DNA of 64,000 nt, from the NCBI RefSeq assembly GCF_020616555.1, contig NZ_CP085173.1, forward strand, positions 4,976,001 through 5,040,000. Reading direction: 5' to 3'. Positions 1-7,930 of the stretch are shown one piece after another; positions within the stretch are counted from its first letter, which is position 1; the number at the start of each line of letters is the position of its first letter. Under the pieces are notes generated by a model. That model was not told the origin of the DNA. It searched no databases and worked only from the letters and a program-made list of their open reading frames with translations. Origin of the DNA: Streptomyces longhuiensis. GTDB lineage: Bacteria; Actinomycetota; Actinomycetes; Streptomycetales; Streptomycetaceae. The position numbers and the translations under genes are program-made.

Positions 1-1257
1 GTCCGTACGCTGCTCGGGGCCACGGTTCAGCTGCGAGAGCGCGATGACCGGCACTTCCAGCTCCTTGGCGAGGAGCTTCAGGTTTCGCGACATGTCCGAG
101 ACTTCCTGCTGACGGCTCTCGGAACGCTTCGAACCACCGGCCTGCATCAGCTGCAGATAGTCGATGATCACGAGCTTGATGTCATTGCGCTGCTTGAGGC
201 GCCGGCACTTCGCACGGATCTCCATCATCGACAGGTTCGGGGAGTCGTCGATGTAGAGCGGTGCTGCCGAGACCTCGGGCATCCGGCGCGCAAGCCGGGT
301 CCAGTCCTCGTCCGTCATGGTGCCGGAGCGCATGTGATGCAGCGCGACCCGTGCCTCCGCGGACAGCAGACGCATCGCGATCTCGTTCCGGCCCATTTCC
401 AGGGAGAAGATGACGCTGGGCAGGTTGTGCTTGATCGAGGCGGCACGGGCGAAGTCGAGCGCCAGGGTGGACTTACCCATGGCGGGACGGGCGGCGATGA
501 CGATCATCTGGCCGGGGTGCAGGCCGTTCGTCAGTGAGTCGAAGTCCGTGAATCCGGTGGGCACACCGGTCATCTCACCGCTGCGGGAGCCGATCGCCTC
601 GATCTCGTCGAGCGCGCCCTCCATGATGTCGCCGAGCGGGAGGTAGTCCTCGCTGGTGCGCTGCTCGGTGACCGCGTAGATCTCGGCCTGCGCGCTGTTC
701 ACGATCTCGTCGACGTCGCCGTCGGCCGCGTATCCCATCTGCGTGATGCGCGTGCCCGCCTCGACGAGCCTGCGCAGGACCGCACGCTCGTGGACGATCT
801 CGGCGTAGTACTCGGCGTTCGCCGCGGTCGGAACCGTCTGGACGAGGGTGTGCAGATACGATGCGCCACCGACCTTGGTGATCTCGCCACGCTTGGTGAG
901 CTCGGCCGCGACCGTGATCGGGTCGGCAGGCTCGCCCTTCGCGTACAGGTCGAGAACCGCGGTGAAGATCGTCTCGTGCGCGGGGCGATAGAAGTCGTGC
1001 CCCTTGATCACCTCGACGACGTCGGCGATCGCGTCCTTCGACAGGAGCATGCCACCGAGAACCGACTGCTCGGCATCGAGGTCCTGGGGCGGTACCCGCT
1101 CGAAGGACGGAGCTACTTCGTCCCAGCCGCCATCGCCACCACGATCGTGCTGCTCCTCGCGCCCCCGCCCACCGCTGCCACGCCGGCGGGAAGCAGGCAG
1201 ACGGTCACTGGGACCACTGTCGGCCCAGGGGTCGTCCAAAGGCTCGGAGATACTCAC
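1..1257 (-). CDS. dnaB: Replicative DNA helicase DnaB, N-terminal 419 codons (cut by window edge)
   Basis: Hexameric helicase that unwinds the replication fork. The frame is open from a GTG at 1257 down to base 1 with no stop, so the C-terminus lies outside the window. A low-complexity N-terminal stretch of about 50 residues precedes the DnaB N-terminal helical domain (from DLDAEQSVLGGMLL). The RecA-like domain carries Walker A (RPAMGKST, Lys near residue 262), the motif FSLEMGR, and LVIIDYLQLMQ as Walker B. The start is supported by a strong ribosome site, GGAGGAGGTGG, just upstream. It reads away from a DnaA-box-containing spacer and lies on the outer side of rplI-rpsR-ssb-rpsF, the usual actinomycete neighbourhood. 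Confidence 0.97.
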   Translation of the reverse strand, partial: MSISEPLDDPWADSGPSDRLPASRRRGSGGRGREEQHDRGGDGGWDEVAPSFERVPPQDLDAEQSVLGGMLLSKDAIADVVEVIKGHDFYRPAHETIFTAVLDLYAKGEPADPITVAAELTKRGEITKVGGASYLHTLVQTVPTAANAEYYAEIVHERAVLRRLVEAGTRITQMGYAADGDVDEIVNSAQAEIYAVTEQRTSEDYLPLGDIMEGALDEIEAIGSRSGEMTGVPTGFTDFDSLTNGLHPGQMIVIAARPAMGKSTLALDFARAASIKHNLPSVIFSLEMGRNEIAMRLLSAEARVALHHMRSGTMTDEDWTRLARRMPEVSAAPLYIDDSPNLSMMEIRAKCRRLKQRNDIKLVIIDYLQLMQAGGSKRSESRQQEVSDMSRNLKLLAKELEVPVIALSQLNRGPEQRTD

Positions 1258-1709
1258 CGGGCCACCTCCTCCAGTCCGCCGGGCGGACCTCGCCGTGCCC
1301 TCTTTCTTACGGCACGACACTGACAAATATGGGGACCCGACTCCGGTTCTGACGCGTCGGTTCATGACGTTTCCGAGGCCTGAAATCGTGGCGGGCGCCG
1401 CACCACGGTAGGCCCCTCGGCACCTTCAGCCAATCTGGTTATCCACAGGCGGTGTGGATGAAGGGCCTCTCGCTGTGGAGAACTCCGCAAAACCTGTGCA
1501 CGACACGGTGGACAGCCCTGTGAACAAGCCCTCAAGGGGCACGCAGAAACGTGTCTGACCTGCGACTTTCCCGTCCACCGGCTGTGCAGGAAAAATACTT
1601 TCCCGGCCGGCTCAAGATCCCTGTAAACGGTGCGTGACGCCGCGTTCGAGAGGCACCGAAGTAAGGACTCAAAGGTGGTTGCATCTCTTACCTGTGGAAG
1701 ATTACATTG
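1258..1709. promoter_or_regulatory. dnaB-MATE divergent spacer with a DnaA-box cluster
   Basis: This 450-bp gene-free stretch separates dnaB (leftward) from the MATE gene (rightward). It holds an exact TTATCCACA at 1439-1447. Boxes on the other strand follow: TCATCCACA (1453-1461), TTCTCCACA (1474-1482, a variant also found in oriC), TCGTGCACA (1495-1503) and TTGTTCACA (1520-1528). The dnaB and MATE promoters must lie here, but I cannot place them with confidence. Confidence 0.6.
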
Positions 1710-3053
1710 GTGCTCATGACACAGGCTCCCGCGGCGCCCAAGGCCGCCCGGCGGCGGCACGACCGTGAGATCGTCGCGCTGGCCGTCCCCGCCTTCGGCG
1801 CGCTCGTCGCCGAGCCACTTTTCGTGATGGCCGACAGCGCCATCGTCGGCCATCTGGGCACCGCCCAACTGGCCGGTCTCGCTGTCGCCTCGTCCCTCCT
1901 GATGACCGCCGTCAGCGTCTTCGTCTTCCTGGCCTACGCGACCACGGCCGCGGTGGCCCGCCGCGTCGGCGCCGGAGATCTCCAGTCCGCGATCCGTCAG
2001 GGCATGGACGGGATCTGGCTCGCGCTACTGCTCGGCGCCGCGGTCATCGCCATCGTCCTGCCCGCCGCCCCCGCGCTCGTCGAGCTGTTCGGCGCCTCGC
2101 ACACCGCGGCACCCTACGCGATCACCTATCTGCGGATCTCCTCGCTCGGCATCCCCGCGATGCTTGTCGTCCTCGCGGCGACGGGAGTCCTCCGTGGCCT
2201 CCAGGACACCAAGACTCCGCTCTATGTCGCAGTCGGAGGCTTCGTCGCCAACGGCGCGCTCAACGCTGGGCTCGTCTACGGCGCCGACCTGGGCATCGCG
2301 GGATCCGCCTGGGGCACCGTCATCGCCCAGCTCACCATGGCCGCCGTCTATCTCGTCGTCGTCGTACGCGGGGCCCGTCGCCACGGCGCTTCCTTGCGTC
2401 CCGACGCCGCCGGGATACGAGCCTGCGCCCAGGCAGGCGCCCCGCTGCTCGTCCGCACCCTTTCGCTGCGCGCGATCCTCATGATCGCCACCGCGGTCGC
2501 AGCCCGGCTGGGAGACGCGGACATCGCCGCGCACCAGATCATCATCTCGCTGTGGAGCCTGATGGCCTTCGCGCTCGACGCCATCGCCATCGCGGGCCAG
2601 GCCATCATCGGGCGCTACCTCGGAGCGGACGACGCCCAGGGCGCGCGGGATGCCTGTCGCCGCATGGTGCAGTGGGGCATCGCGGCAGGGTTCGTCCTCG
2701 GACTCCTGGTGATCGTCTCGCGACCGCTCTTCATTCCGCTGTTCACGAATGATCAGGCAGTGCAGAACGTGGCACTGCCCGCTCTCCTGATGGTCGCGCT
2801 CTCCCAGCCCATCTGCGGCATTGTCTTCGTTCTCGACGGAGTCCTGATGGGAGCGGGCGACGGCCCGTATCTCGCCTGGGCGATGCTCGCGACCCTGGCG
2901 GTCTTCACGCCGGTCGCCCTCCTGGTGCCGGTCTTCGGCGGAGGACTCACCGCTCTGTGGGGCGCGATGACTTTGATGATGACCGTGCGCATGCTGACCC
3001 TGTGGCTGCGCTCGCGCTCCGGCCGCTGGATCGTCACGGGCGCCACGCGCTGA
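1710..3053 (+). CDS. MATE family (DinF-like) efflux transporter
   Basis: Twelve-helix multidrug/toxin extrusion protein, expected to export cationic or hydrophobic compounds by ion antiport. It is about 447 residues long, the usual MATE size. The N-terminal region (REIVALAVPAFGALVAEPLF) and the repeat VDSAIVGHLG-type sequence (here MADSAIVGHLGTAQLAG) are typical of the DinF branch. The start is ambiguous: TTG 1707, GTG 1710 and ATG 1716 are all in frame. GTG 1710 was chosen for its spacing from GGAAG at 1696-1700. It is divergent from dnaB and convergent with rplI, with a shared terminator downstream. The substrate cannot be told from sequence. Confidence 0.9.
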   Translation: MLMTQAPAAPKAARRRHDREIVALAVPAFGALVAEPLFVMADSAIVGHLGTAQLAGLAVASSLLMTAVSVFVFLAYATTAAVARRVGAGDLQSAIRQGMDGIWLALLLGAAVIAIVLPAAPALVELFGASHTAAPYAITYLRISSLGIPAMLVVLAATGVLRGLQDTKTPLYVAVGGFVANGALNAGLVYGADLGIAGSAWGTVIAQLTMAAVYLVVVVRGARRHGASLRPDAAGIRACAQAGAPLLVRTLSLRAILMIATAVAARLGDADIAAHQIIISLWSLMAFALDAIAIAGQAIIGRYLGADDAQGARDACRRMVQWGIAAGFVLGLLVIVSRPLFIPLFTNDQAVQNVALPALLMVALSQPICGIVFVLDGVLMGAGDGPYLAWAMLATLAVFTPVALLVPVFGGGLTALWGAMTLMMTVRMLTLWLRSRSGRWIVTGATR

Positions 3054-3057
3054 CCCG

Positions 3058-3071
3058 GTTTCACGTGAAAC
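3058..3071. other. parS site (exact)
   Basis: Exact GTTTCACGTGAAAC, the 14-bp palindrome bound by ParB in Streptomyces. It starts four bases after the MATE stop codon, in the convergent spacer with rplI. Confidence 0.95.
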
Positions 3072-3086
3072 GGTGACCGTGAAACG

Positions 3087-3120
3087 CGTTGGGCCGCACC
3101 CCGAGGGGTGCGGCCCAACG
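3087..3120. terminator. Bidirectional terminator between MATE gene and rplI
   Basis: Perfect 16-bp inverted repeat (CGTTGGGCCGCACCCC, two-base centre, reverse complement) followed by TTT. It lies between converging genes and can serve both. Confidence 0.85.
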
Positions 3121-3148
3121 TTTGCTTCAGCTCTGCCAAGCGCAGTGC

Positions 3149-3595
3149 TTAGGCGGAGACGACCTCGACGCTGACCTTGGCGGCAACCTCGGGGTGCAGA
3201 CGCACGGTCGCCTCGTGGGCGCCCAGCGTCTTGATCGGCGAGCCCAGCTCGACGCGGCGCTTGTCGACCTTCGGGCCACCAGCGGTCTCGATCGCCGAAG
3301 CGACGTCAGCCTGCGTGACGGAACCGAAGAGACGACCGGCGTCGCCGGAGCGGACGGCCAGACGGACCTTGACACCCTCGAGGCGGGCCTTGATCTCGTT
3401 GGCCTGCTCGATGGTCGCGATCTCGTGGATCTTGCGGGCGCGGCGGATCTGCGCCACGTCCTGCTCGCCACCCTTGGTCCAGCGGATCGCGAAACCACGC
3501 GGGACCAGGTAGTTGCGGGCGTACCCGTCCTTGACGTCGACGACGTCGCCGGCGGTGCCGAGGCCAGAGACCTCGTGAGTCAGGATGATCTTCAT
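3149..3595 (-). CDS. rplI: 50S ribosomal protein L9
   Basis: Large-subunit protein with two RNA-binding domains joined by a long helix. The 148-residue protein has the L9 N-terminal signature ([29 protein letters not shown]; here the key part is [19 protein letters not shown]) and a typical C-terminal domain ([23 protein letters not shown]). The ATG at 3595 has AAAGGGTG upstream. It is the last gene of the leftward rpsF-ssb-rpsR-rplI operon and lies 18 bases after rpsR. Confidence 0.98.
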   Translation of the reverse strand: MKIILTHEVSGLGTAGDVVDVKDGYARNYLVPRGFAIRWTKGGEQDVAQIRRARKIHEIATIEQANEIKARLEGVKVRLAVRSGDAGRLFGSVTQADVASAIETAGGPKVDKRRVELGSPIKTLGAHEATVRLHPEVAAKVSVEVVSA

Positions 3596-3613
3596 TAGTC
3601 GGTCACCCTTTCC

Positions 3614-3850
3614 TTATCGCGCGGTGGACGTGTAGGGCAGCAGCGCCATCTCACGGCTGTTCTTCACTGCCGTGGCGACGTCACGCTGGTGCTGCGTGCA
3701 GTTGCCGGTCACGCGGCGGGCACGGATCTTGCCGCGGTCGGAAATGAACTTCCGCAGCATGTTCGTGTCCTTGTAGTCCACGTACGTGACCTTGTCCTTG
3801 CAGAAAGCGCAGACCTTCTTCTTAGGCTTGCGCACAGGCGGCTTCGCCAT
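3614..3850 (-). CDS. rpsR: 30S ribosomal protein S18, cysteine-containing form
   Basis: Small-subunit protein that pairs with S6 on the platform. It has 78 residues, with the S18 core [18 protein letters not shown] and [20 protein letters not shown]. Cys14, Cys17 and Cys51 are present (VCAFC and GNCTQHQ), the pattern of the zinc-containing C+ form. Actinomycetes often carry a cysteine-free paralogue elsewhere for zinc starvation; that part is family knowledge and is not seen here. It sits between ssb and rplI in the rpsF operon. Confidence 0.97.
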   Translation of the reverse strand: MAKPPVRKPKKKVCAFCKDKVTYVDYKDTNMLRKFISDRGKIRARRVTGNCTQHQRDVATAVKNSREMALLPYTSTAR

Positions 3851-3908
3851 GGTGTTTCTCCTGTGTGATCAAGAAGTGTGGGTACGGCCCACCCCTTGGC
3901 CCTGAGGC

Positions 3909-4511
3909 CTAGAAGGGGGGCTCGTCCGAGTAGCCGCCGCCGGAGGAGGAACCGCCGGAGCTTCCGCCCCAGCCACCTCCGCCGCCCTGCTGGCCGCCGC
4001 CGCTGGCCGGCGTACCGGTCGCCCAGGGGTCGTCGGCGGGAGCACCGCCGCCGCCCTGCTGCTGACCGCCACCGGAGCCACCGCCCCAGTTGCCGCCGCC
4101 CTGCTGGCCGCCGCCACCGCCGCCGTATCCGCCCTGGCCACCGCGACCGGTGGTCTTGGTGACCTTGGCCGTGGCGTTCTTCAGGCTGGCGCCGACTTCC
4201 TCGACGTCCAGCTCGTAGACCGTGCGCTTGACGCCCTCACGGTCCTCGTAGGACCGCTGCTTCAGCCGGCCTTGCACGATGACGCGCATGCCTCGCTGGA
4301 GCGACTCCGCGACGTTCTCCGCCGCCTGACGCCAGACCGAGCAGGTCAGGAACAGGCTCTCGCCGTCCTTCCACTCGTTCGTCTGCCGGTCGAAGGTGCG
4401 GGGAGTGGACGCGACACGGAACTTCGCGACCGCCGCACCGGAAGGGGTGAAGCGCAGCTCGGGGTCGTCGACAAGATTGCCGACGACCGTGATGACGGTC
4501 TCGCCTGCCAT
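3909..4511 (-). CDS. ssb: Single-stranded DNA-binding protein (SsbA type)
   Basis: Coats single-stranded DNA at forks and during repair. The 200-residue protein has an N-terminal OB fold ([46 protein letters not shown]) to about residue 115. A glycine/glutamine-rich linker of about 75 residues follows, then the acidic partner-binding tip DEPPF. The intact tip and the place between rpsF and rpsR identify the main replicative SSB, not the shorter SsbB paralogue. The ATG at 4511 has GAGAGGTT upstream. Confidence 0.97.
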   Translation of the reverse strand: MAGETVITVVGNLVDDPELRFTPSGAAVAKFRVASTPRTFDRQTNEWKDGESLFLTCSVWRQAAENVAESLQRGMRVIVQGRLKQRSYEDREGVKRTVYELDVEEVGASLKNATAKVTKTTGRGGQGGYGGGGGGQQGGGNWGGGSGGGQQQGGGGAPADDPWATGTPASGGGQQGGGGGWGGSSGGSSSGGGYSDEPPF

Positions 4512-4586
4512 GGGGGAACCTCTCGGCGGGTTTGCTGCTGGCTGCTTGCTGCTACTCGAAACCCGAGTGCCGCTGAGCTAGAAAGC

Positions 4587-4877
4587 TCAGTGGGTCTCGG
4601 GACGGAGGACCTTGGTCCGGAGGACCGACTCGTTCAGGTTCATCTGGCGGTCGAGCTCCTTGACGACCGCAGGCTCGGCCTGCAGGTCGATGACCGAGTA
4701 GATGCCCTCGGGCTTCTTCTTGATCTCGTACGAGAGACGACGACGGCCCCAGGTGTCGACCTTCTCAACCTTTCCGTTGGCCTCACGGACAACGGAGAGG
4801 AAGTTCTCGATCAGCGGGGAGACAGCGCGCTCCTCGAGATCGGGGTCGAGGATGACCATCACTTCGTAGTGACGCAT
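4587..4877 (-). CDS. rpsF: 30S ribosomal protein S6
   Basis: Partner of S18 on the 30S platform. It is 96 residues long, starting [17 protein letters not shown] and ending [12 protein letters not shown]. The ATG at 4877 is chosen over further upstream in-frame starts because AAAGGAGGTGG sits directly before it and because the S6 fold begins at once. It is the first gene of the leftward operon rpsF-ssb-rpsR-rplI. Confidence 0.97.
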   Translation of the reverse strand: MRHYEVMVILDPDLEERAVSPLIENFLSVVREANGKVEKVDTWGRRRLSYEIKKKPEGIYSVIDLQAEPAVVKELDRQMNLNESVLRTKVLRPETH

Positions 4878-5087
4878 GTGGAACCCACCTCCTTTGGACT
4901 CAGCGGCCACGGTCGTTCCGTGGCAGGAGGGTCGTGATGCGTACGCAACGGTATCGGCGACCACTGACAATCGGGCCCCGCTGGCGGGGATCCCTGATCA
5001 GGGCATGAGCAGACACCGGTGCAGACGGTACAGACTACCCGCACCACGGCTTCCGGTTGAAATCCGGCCGCGAGAGGGCACAATCTG

Positions 5088-5104
5088 TACACATCGGGTG
5101 TGTA
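5088..5104. promoter_or_regulatory. Inverted repeat in promoter region of the small membrane gene
   Basis: TACACA, five bases, TGTGTA, about 40 bp before the ATG at 5143. A possible -10 element TACGAT follows at 5111-5116. This could be a regulator site or chance. The rpsF promoter must lie in the same 265-bp spacer (4878-5142). Confidence 0.35.
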
Positions 5105-5142
5105 TGGCGCTACGATGCGCCGCCTTCCGCAGGAGGTGCCAC

Positions 5143-5457
5143 ATGGCACAGGCAATGCGACCCAACACCACGACGTCTCTCTTCGCCACGGACGGGAAGC
5201 CCCATCCCCTCCAGGACTCGCTGGTCGCGGTGGCGATGATTCTCGGGGCGATCGCCATCATCTCTTCGCTCTTCAGCAGCCTCCACCTGCTCAGCTCCTG
5301 GGCAGGGCTGATCGGCGTCCTGACCGGCGCGTACGGCCAGTTCATCTCGGTGACGACGCGTGAACGCTTCGGTCTCATCCTGGGTCTCGGCGCCTCGGCG
5401 ATCGGCCTCTTCATCGGCATGGCCCACGGTGGCCTGTTCGGCGGTGTCATCGGCTGA
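5143..5457 (+). CDS. Small integral membrane protein, function unknown
   Basis: The 104-residue protein has about three hydrophobic segments: SLVAVAMILGAIAIISSLFS near residues 26-45, WAGLIGVLTGAYGQFI near 54-70, and FGLILGLGASAIGLFIGMAH near 76-95. The ATG at 5143 has a perfect ribosome site, AGGAGGTG, at 5131-5138, so it is very likely a real gene. I do not recognise a family. It is divergent from rpsF and precedes femX. Confidence 0.85.
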   Translation: MAQAMRPNTTTSLFATDGKPHPLQDSLVAVAMILGAIAIISSLFSSLHLLSSWAGLIGVLTGAYGQFISVTTRERFGLILGLGASAIGLFIGMAHGGLFGGVIG

Positions 5458-5573
5458 CGGCCCGCGAAGCTTCCATAGGCCCATTCGGGGCGCTCCCAGG
5501 GCGCAGTAGGCTTCGGCGCGAGAGCCGGAGCCCTTGTACCCATGGGGACACACCAGCCCGAGGAGCGCCCCGA

Positions 5574-6695
5574 ATGAGCCTGACCCTGAGGACCATCAGC
5601 CGAGAGCAGCATCTGGCATACATCCAGAGCCTGCCCTCGGCTAGCCACATGCAGGTCCCGGCATGGGCTGATGTGAAGGCGGAGTGGCGCTCCGAGAGCC
5701 TGGGATGGTTCGACGAGCGGACCGGCGAGATGGTCGGCGCGGGCCTGGTCCTGTACCGGCAGCTGCCCAAGATCAAGCGCTATCTCGCGTATCTGCCCGA
5801 GGGCCCGGTCATCAACTGGTTCGCTCCGAACCTGGACGACTGGATGCGTCCGATGCTGGCGCACCTCAAGCAGCAGGGCGCCTTCTCCGTGAAGATGGGC
5901 CCGCCGGTGATCATCCGGCGCTGGGAGGCCACGTCGATCAAGAAGGGCATCCAGGACCCGGACGTCAAGCGTCTGCGCGACATAGAAGCCGACTTCATCG
6001 AGCCGCGCGCCTTCGAGGTGGCCGACAAGCTGCGTCGCATGGGCTGGCAGCAGGGCGAGGACGGCGGTGCCGGCTTCGGCGACGTCCAGCCCCGCTACGT
6101 CTTCCAGGTGCCACTGGCCAACCGGTCCCTCGAGGACGTGCACAAGGCCTTCAACCAGCTCTGGCGCCGCAACATCAAGAAAGCCGAGAAGGCCGGCGTC
6201 GAGGTCGTCCAGGGCGGCTACCAGGACCTCGCCGAGTGGCAGCGTCTCTACGAGATCACGGCTGTGCGCGACCACTTCCGGCCCCGCCCGCTGTCGTACT
6301 TCCAGCGCATGTGGACGGCCCTCAACAGCGAGGACCCCAACCGCATGCGGCTGTACTTCGCCCGCCATGACGGGGTGAACCTGTCGGCGGCGACGATGCT
6401 CGTGGTCGGGGGGCACGTCTGGTACTCCTACGGAGCCTCCGACAACATCGGCCGTGAGGTCAGGCCCTCGAACGCGATGCAGTGGCGGATGCTCCGCGAC
6501 GCCTACGCGCTCGGTGCGACGGTCTACGACCTGCGCGGCATCAGCGACTCCCTCGACGAGTCGGACCACCTCTTCGGTCTGATCCAGTTCAAGGTCGGCA
6601 CCGGTGGGCAGGCTGCCGAGTACCTCGGCGAGTGGGACTTCCCGCTCAACAAACTGCTGCACAAGGCCCTCGACATCTACATGTCGCGGCGCTGA
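5574..6695 (+). CDS. femX: FemABX-type lipid II aminoacyltransferase
   Basis: Transfers an amino acid from a charged tRNA to the lysine/diaminopimelate side chain of lipid II. In Streptomyces FemX adds the first, glycine, residue of the peptidoglycan cross-bridge. The 373-residue protein has the paired GNAT-like domains of the family, with RNIKKAEKAGVEV and YSYGASDNIGREVRPSNAMQWRMLRDA as typical blocks in the C-terminal half. The ATG at 5574 follows GAGGAG. It sits upstream of a racemase-fold PLP gene in the same direction, and the two are probably cotranscribed. Confidence 0.85.
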   Translation: MSLTLRTISREQHLAYIQSLPSASHMQVPAWADVKAEWRSESLGWFDERTGEMVGAGLVLYRQLPKIKRYLAYLPEGPVINWFAPNLDDWMRPMLAHLKQQGAFSVKMGPPVIIRRWEATSIKKGIQDPDVKRLRDIEADFIEPRAFEVADKLRRMGWQQGEDGGAGFGDVQPRYVFQVPLANRSLEDVHKAFNQLWRRNIKKAEKAGVEVVQGGYQDLAEWQRLYEITAVRDHFRPRPLSYFQRMWTALNSEDPNRMRLYFARHDGVNLSAATMLVVGGHVWYSYGASDNIGREVRPSNAMQWRMLRDAYALGATVYDLRGISDSLDESDHLFGLIQFKVGTGGQAAEYLGEWDFPLNKLLHKALDIYMSRR

Positions 6696-6814
6696 GCCCC
6701 TCCCGGTCCGCCTGGTCCACACGGCCCGGGCGGACCCTGCACAATTCACGTAGCTCCAAAGCTTCTTCATACCTCTGATACACCGCAGCCACGAGAAAGG
6801 TTCCGGGACCGGCC

Positions 6815-7846
6815 ATGGCGCTCACGCTCTACGTCGACACCGCGCGCTGGCGGGCACACCACAAGCACGTGCTCGAGCAGTTTCCGGGGATCGTCCCGGT
6901 CTGCAAGGGCAACGGCTACGGCTTCGGCCACGAACGGCTCGCGGACGAGGCCACCCGCTTCGGCTCGGACATCCTCGCCGTCGGCACGACCTACGAAGCC
7001 GCCCGGATCAAGGACTGGTTCAGCGGTGACCTGCTGGTCCTGACCCCGTTCCGGCGGGGCGAGGAGCCCGTGCCGCTGCCCGACCGTGTGATCCGCTCCG
7101 TCTCCTCCGTCGACGGCGTGCACGGCCTCGTCGGCGCCCGCGTCGTCGTCGAGGTGATGTCCTCGATGAAGCGACACGGCGTGAGCGAGCAGGAACTGCC
7201 CCAACTCCACTCCGCCATAGAGGACGTCCGGCTCGAGGGCTTCGCGATCCACCTGCCCCTGGACCGCACCGACGGCTCCGACGCCGTCGAGGAGGTCATC
7301 GGCTGGATGGACCGTCTGCGCGCGGCCAGGCTGCCGCTGCACACGATGTTCGTCAGCCACCTCAAGGCCCAGGAACTCGCGCGCCTTCAGCAGCAGTTCC
7401 CGCAGACCCGGTTCCGGGCGCGCATCGGTACGAGGCTCTGGCTGGGCGACCACGAGGCGACCGAGTACCGCGGCGCGATCCTGGACGTCACCCGCGTCGC
7501 CAAGGGCGACCGCTTCGGTTACCGCCAACAGAAGATCGCCTCGGACGGCTGGCTCGTGGTCGTCGCCGGCGGTACGTCGCACGGCGTGGGCCTGGAGGCT
7601 CCCAAGGCGCTGCACGGCGTCATGCCGCGTGCCAAGGGCGTGGCCCGCGCGGGCCTCGCGACCGTCAACCGGAACCTGTCGCCGTTCGTCTGGGGCGGCA
7701 AGCAGCGCTGGTTCGCGGAGCCCCCGCACATGCAGGTCTCGATCCTCTTCGTACCGTCCGATGCCCCCGAGCCCCGGGTGGGTGAGGAGCTGGTGGCCCA
7801 TCTGCGGCACACCACCACGCAGTTCGACCGGATCCTCGACCGCTGA
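6815..7846 (+). CDS. Alanine-racemase-fold PLP protein, function uncertain
   Basis: 343 residues. The N-terminal TIM barrel carries the PLP-lysine motif in the form VCKGNGYGFG (Lys near residue 30), the counterpart of VVKANAYGHG in alanine racemase. HLPLDRTDG and RIGTRLWLG are also family blocks. A C-terminal beta domain is present (VAKGDRFGYRQQKI). Where alanine racemases have GYADG, which bears the catalytic Tyr, this protein has VVVAGGTSHGVGL, so normal two-base racemisation is doubtful. The location after femX suggests an envelope-related amino-acid role; that is inference. Confidence 0.85.
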   Translation: MALTLYVDTARWRAHHKHVLEQFPGIVPVCKGNGYGFGHERLADEATRFGSDILAVGTTYEAARIKDWFSGDLLVLTPFRRGEEPVPLPDRVIRSVSSVDGVHGLVGARVVVEVMSSMKRHGVSEQELPQLHSAIEDVRLEGFAIHLPLDRTDGSDAVEEVIGWMDRLRAARLPLHTMFVSHLKAQELARLQQQFPQTRFRARIGTRLWLGDHEATEYRGAILDVTRVAKGDRFGYRQQKIASDGWLVVVAGGTSHGVGLEAPKALHGVMPRAKGVARAGLATVNRNLSPFVWGGKQRWFAEPPHMQVSILFVPSDAPEPRVGEELVAHLRHTTTQFDRILDR

Positions 7847-7884
7847 CCGAGGCTCAGGACACACCGAGTCCCACGGACAAACGG

Positions 7885-7917
7885 AAGGGCCGGACACCAT
7901 CACGGTGTCCGGCCCTT
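7885..7917. terminator. Terminator after the racemase-like gene
   Basis: Perfect 14-bp stem AAGGGCCGGACACC, five-base loop, reverse complement, then TT. It lies between the converging racemase-like and GT87 genes. Confidence 0.85.
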
Positions 7918-7930
7918 TTCGTGTGTTCGC

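Noticed and set aside
3073..3086. Half parS (CGTGAAAC) beside the exact site at 3058
   Set aside because: Only one half matches and the other half has four mismatches.
4998..6770. Long minus-strand open frame (590 codons) opposite femX
   Set aside because: Antisense to femX and the small membrane gene, both with good ribosome sites and family features; no recognisable domain in the frame.
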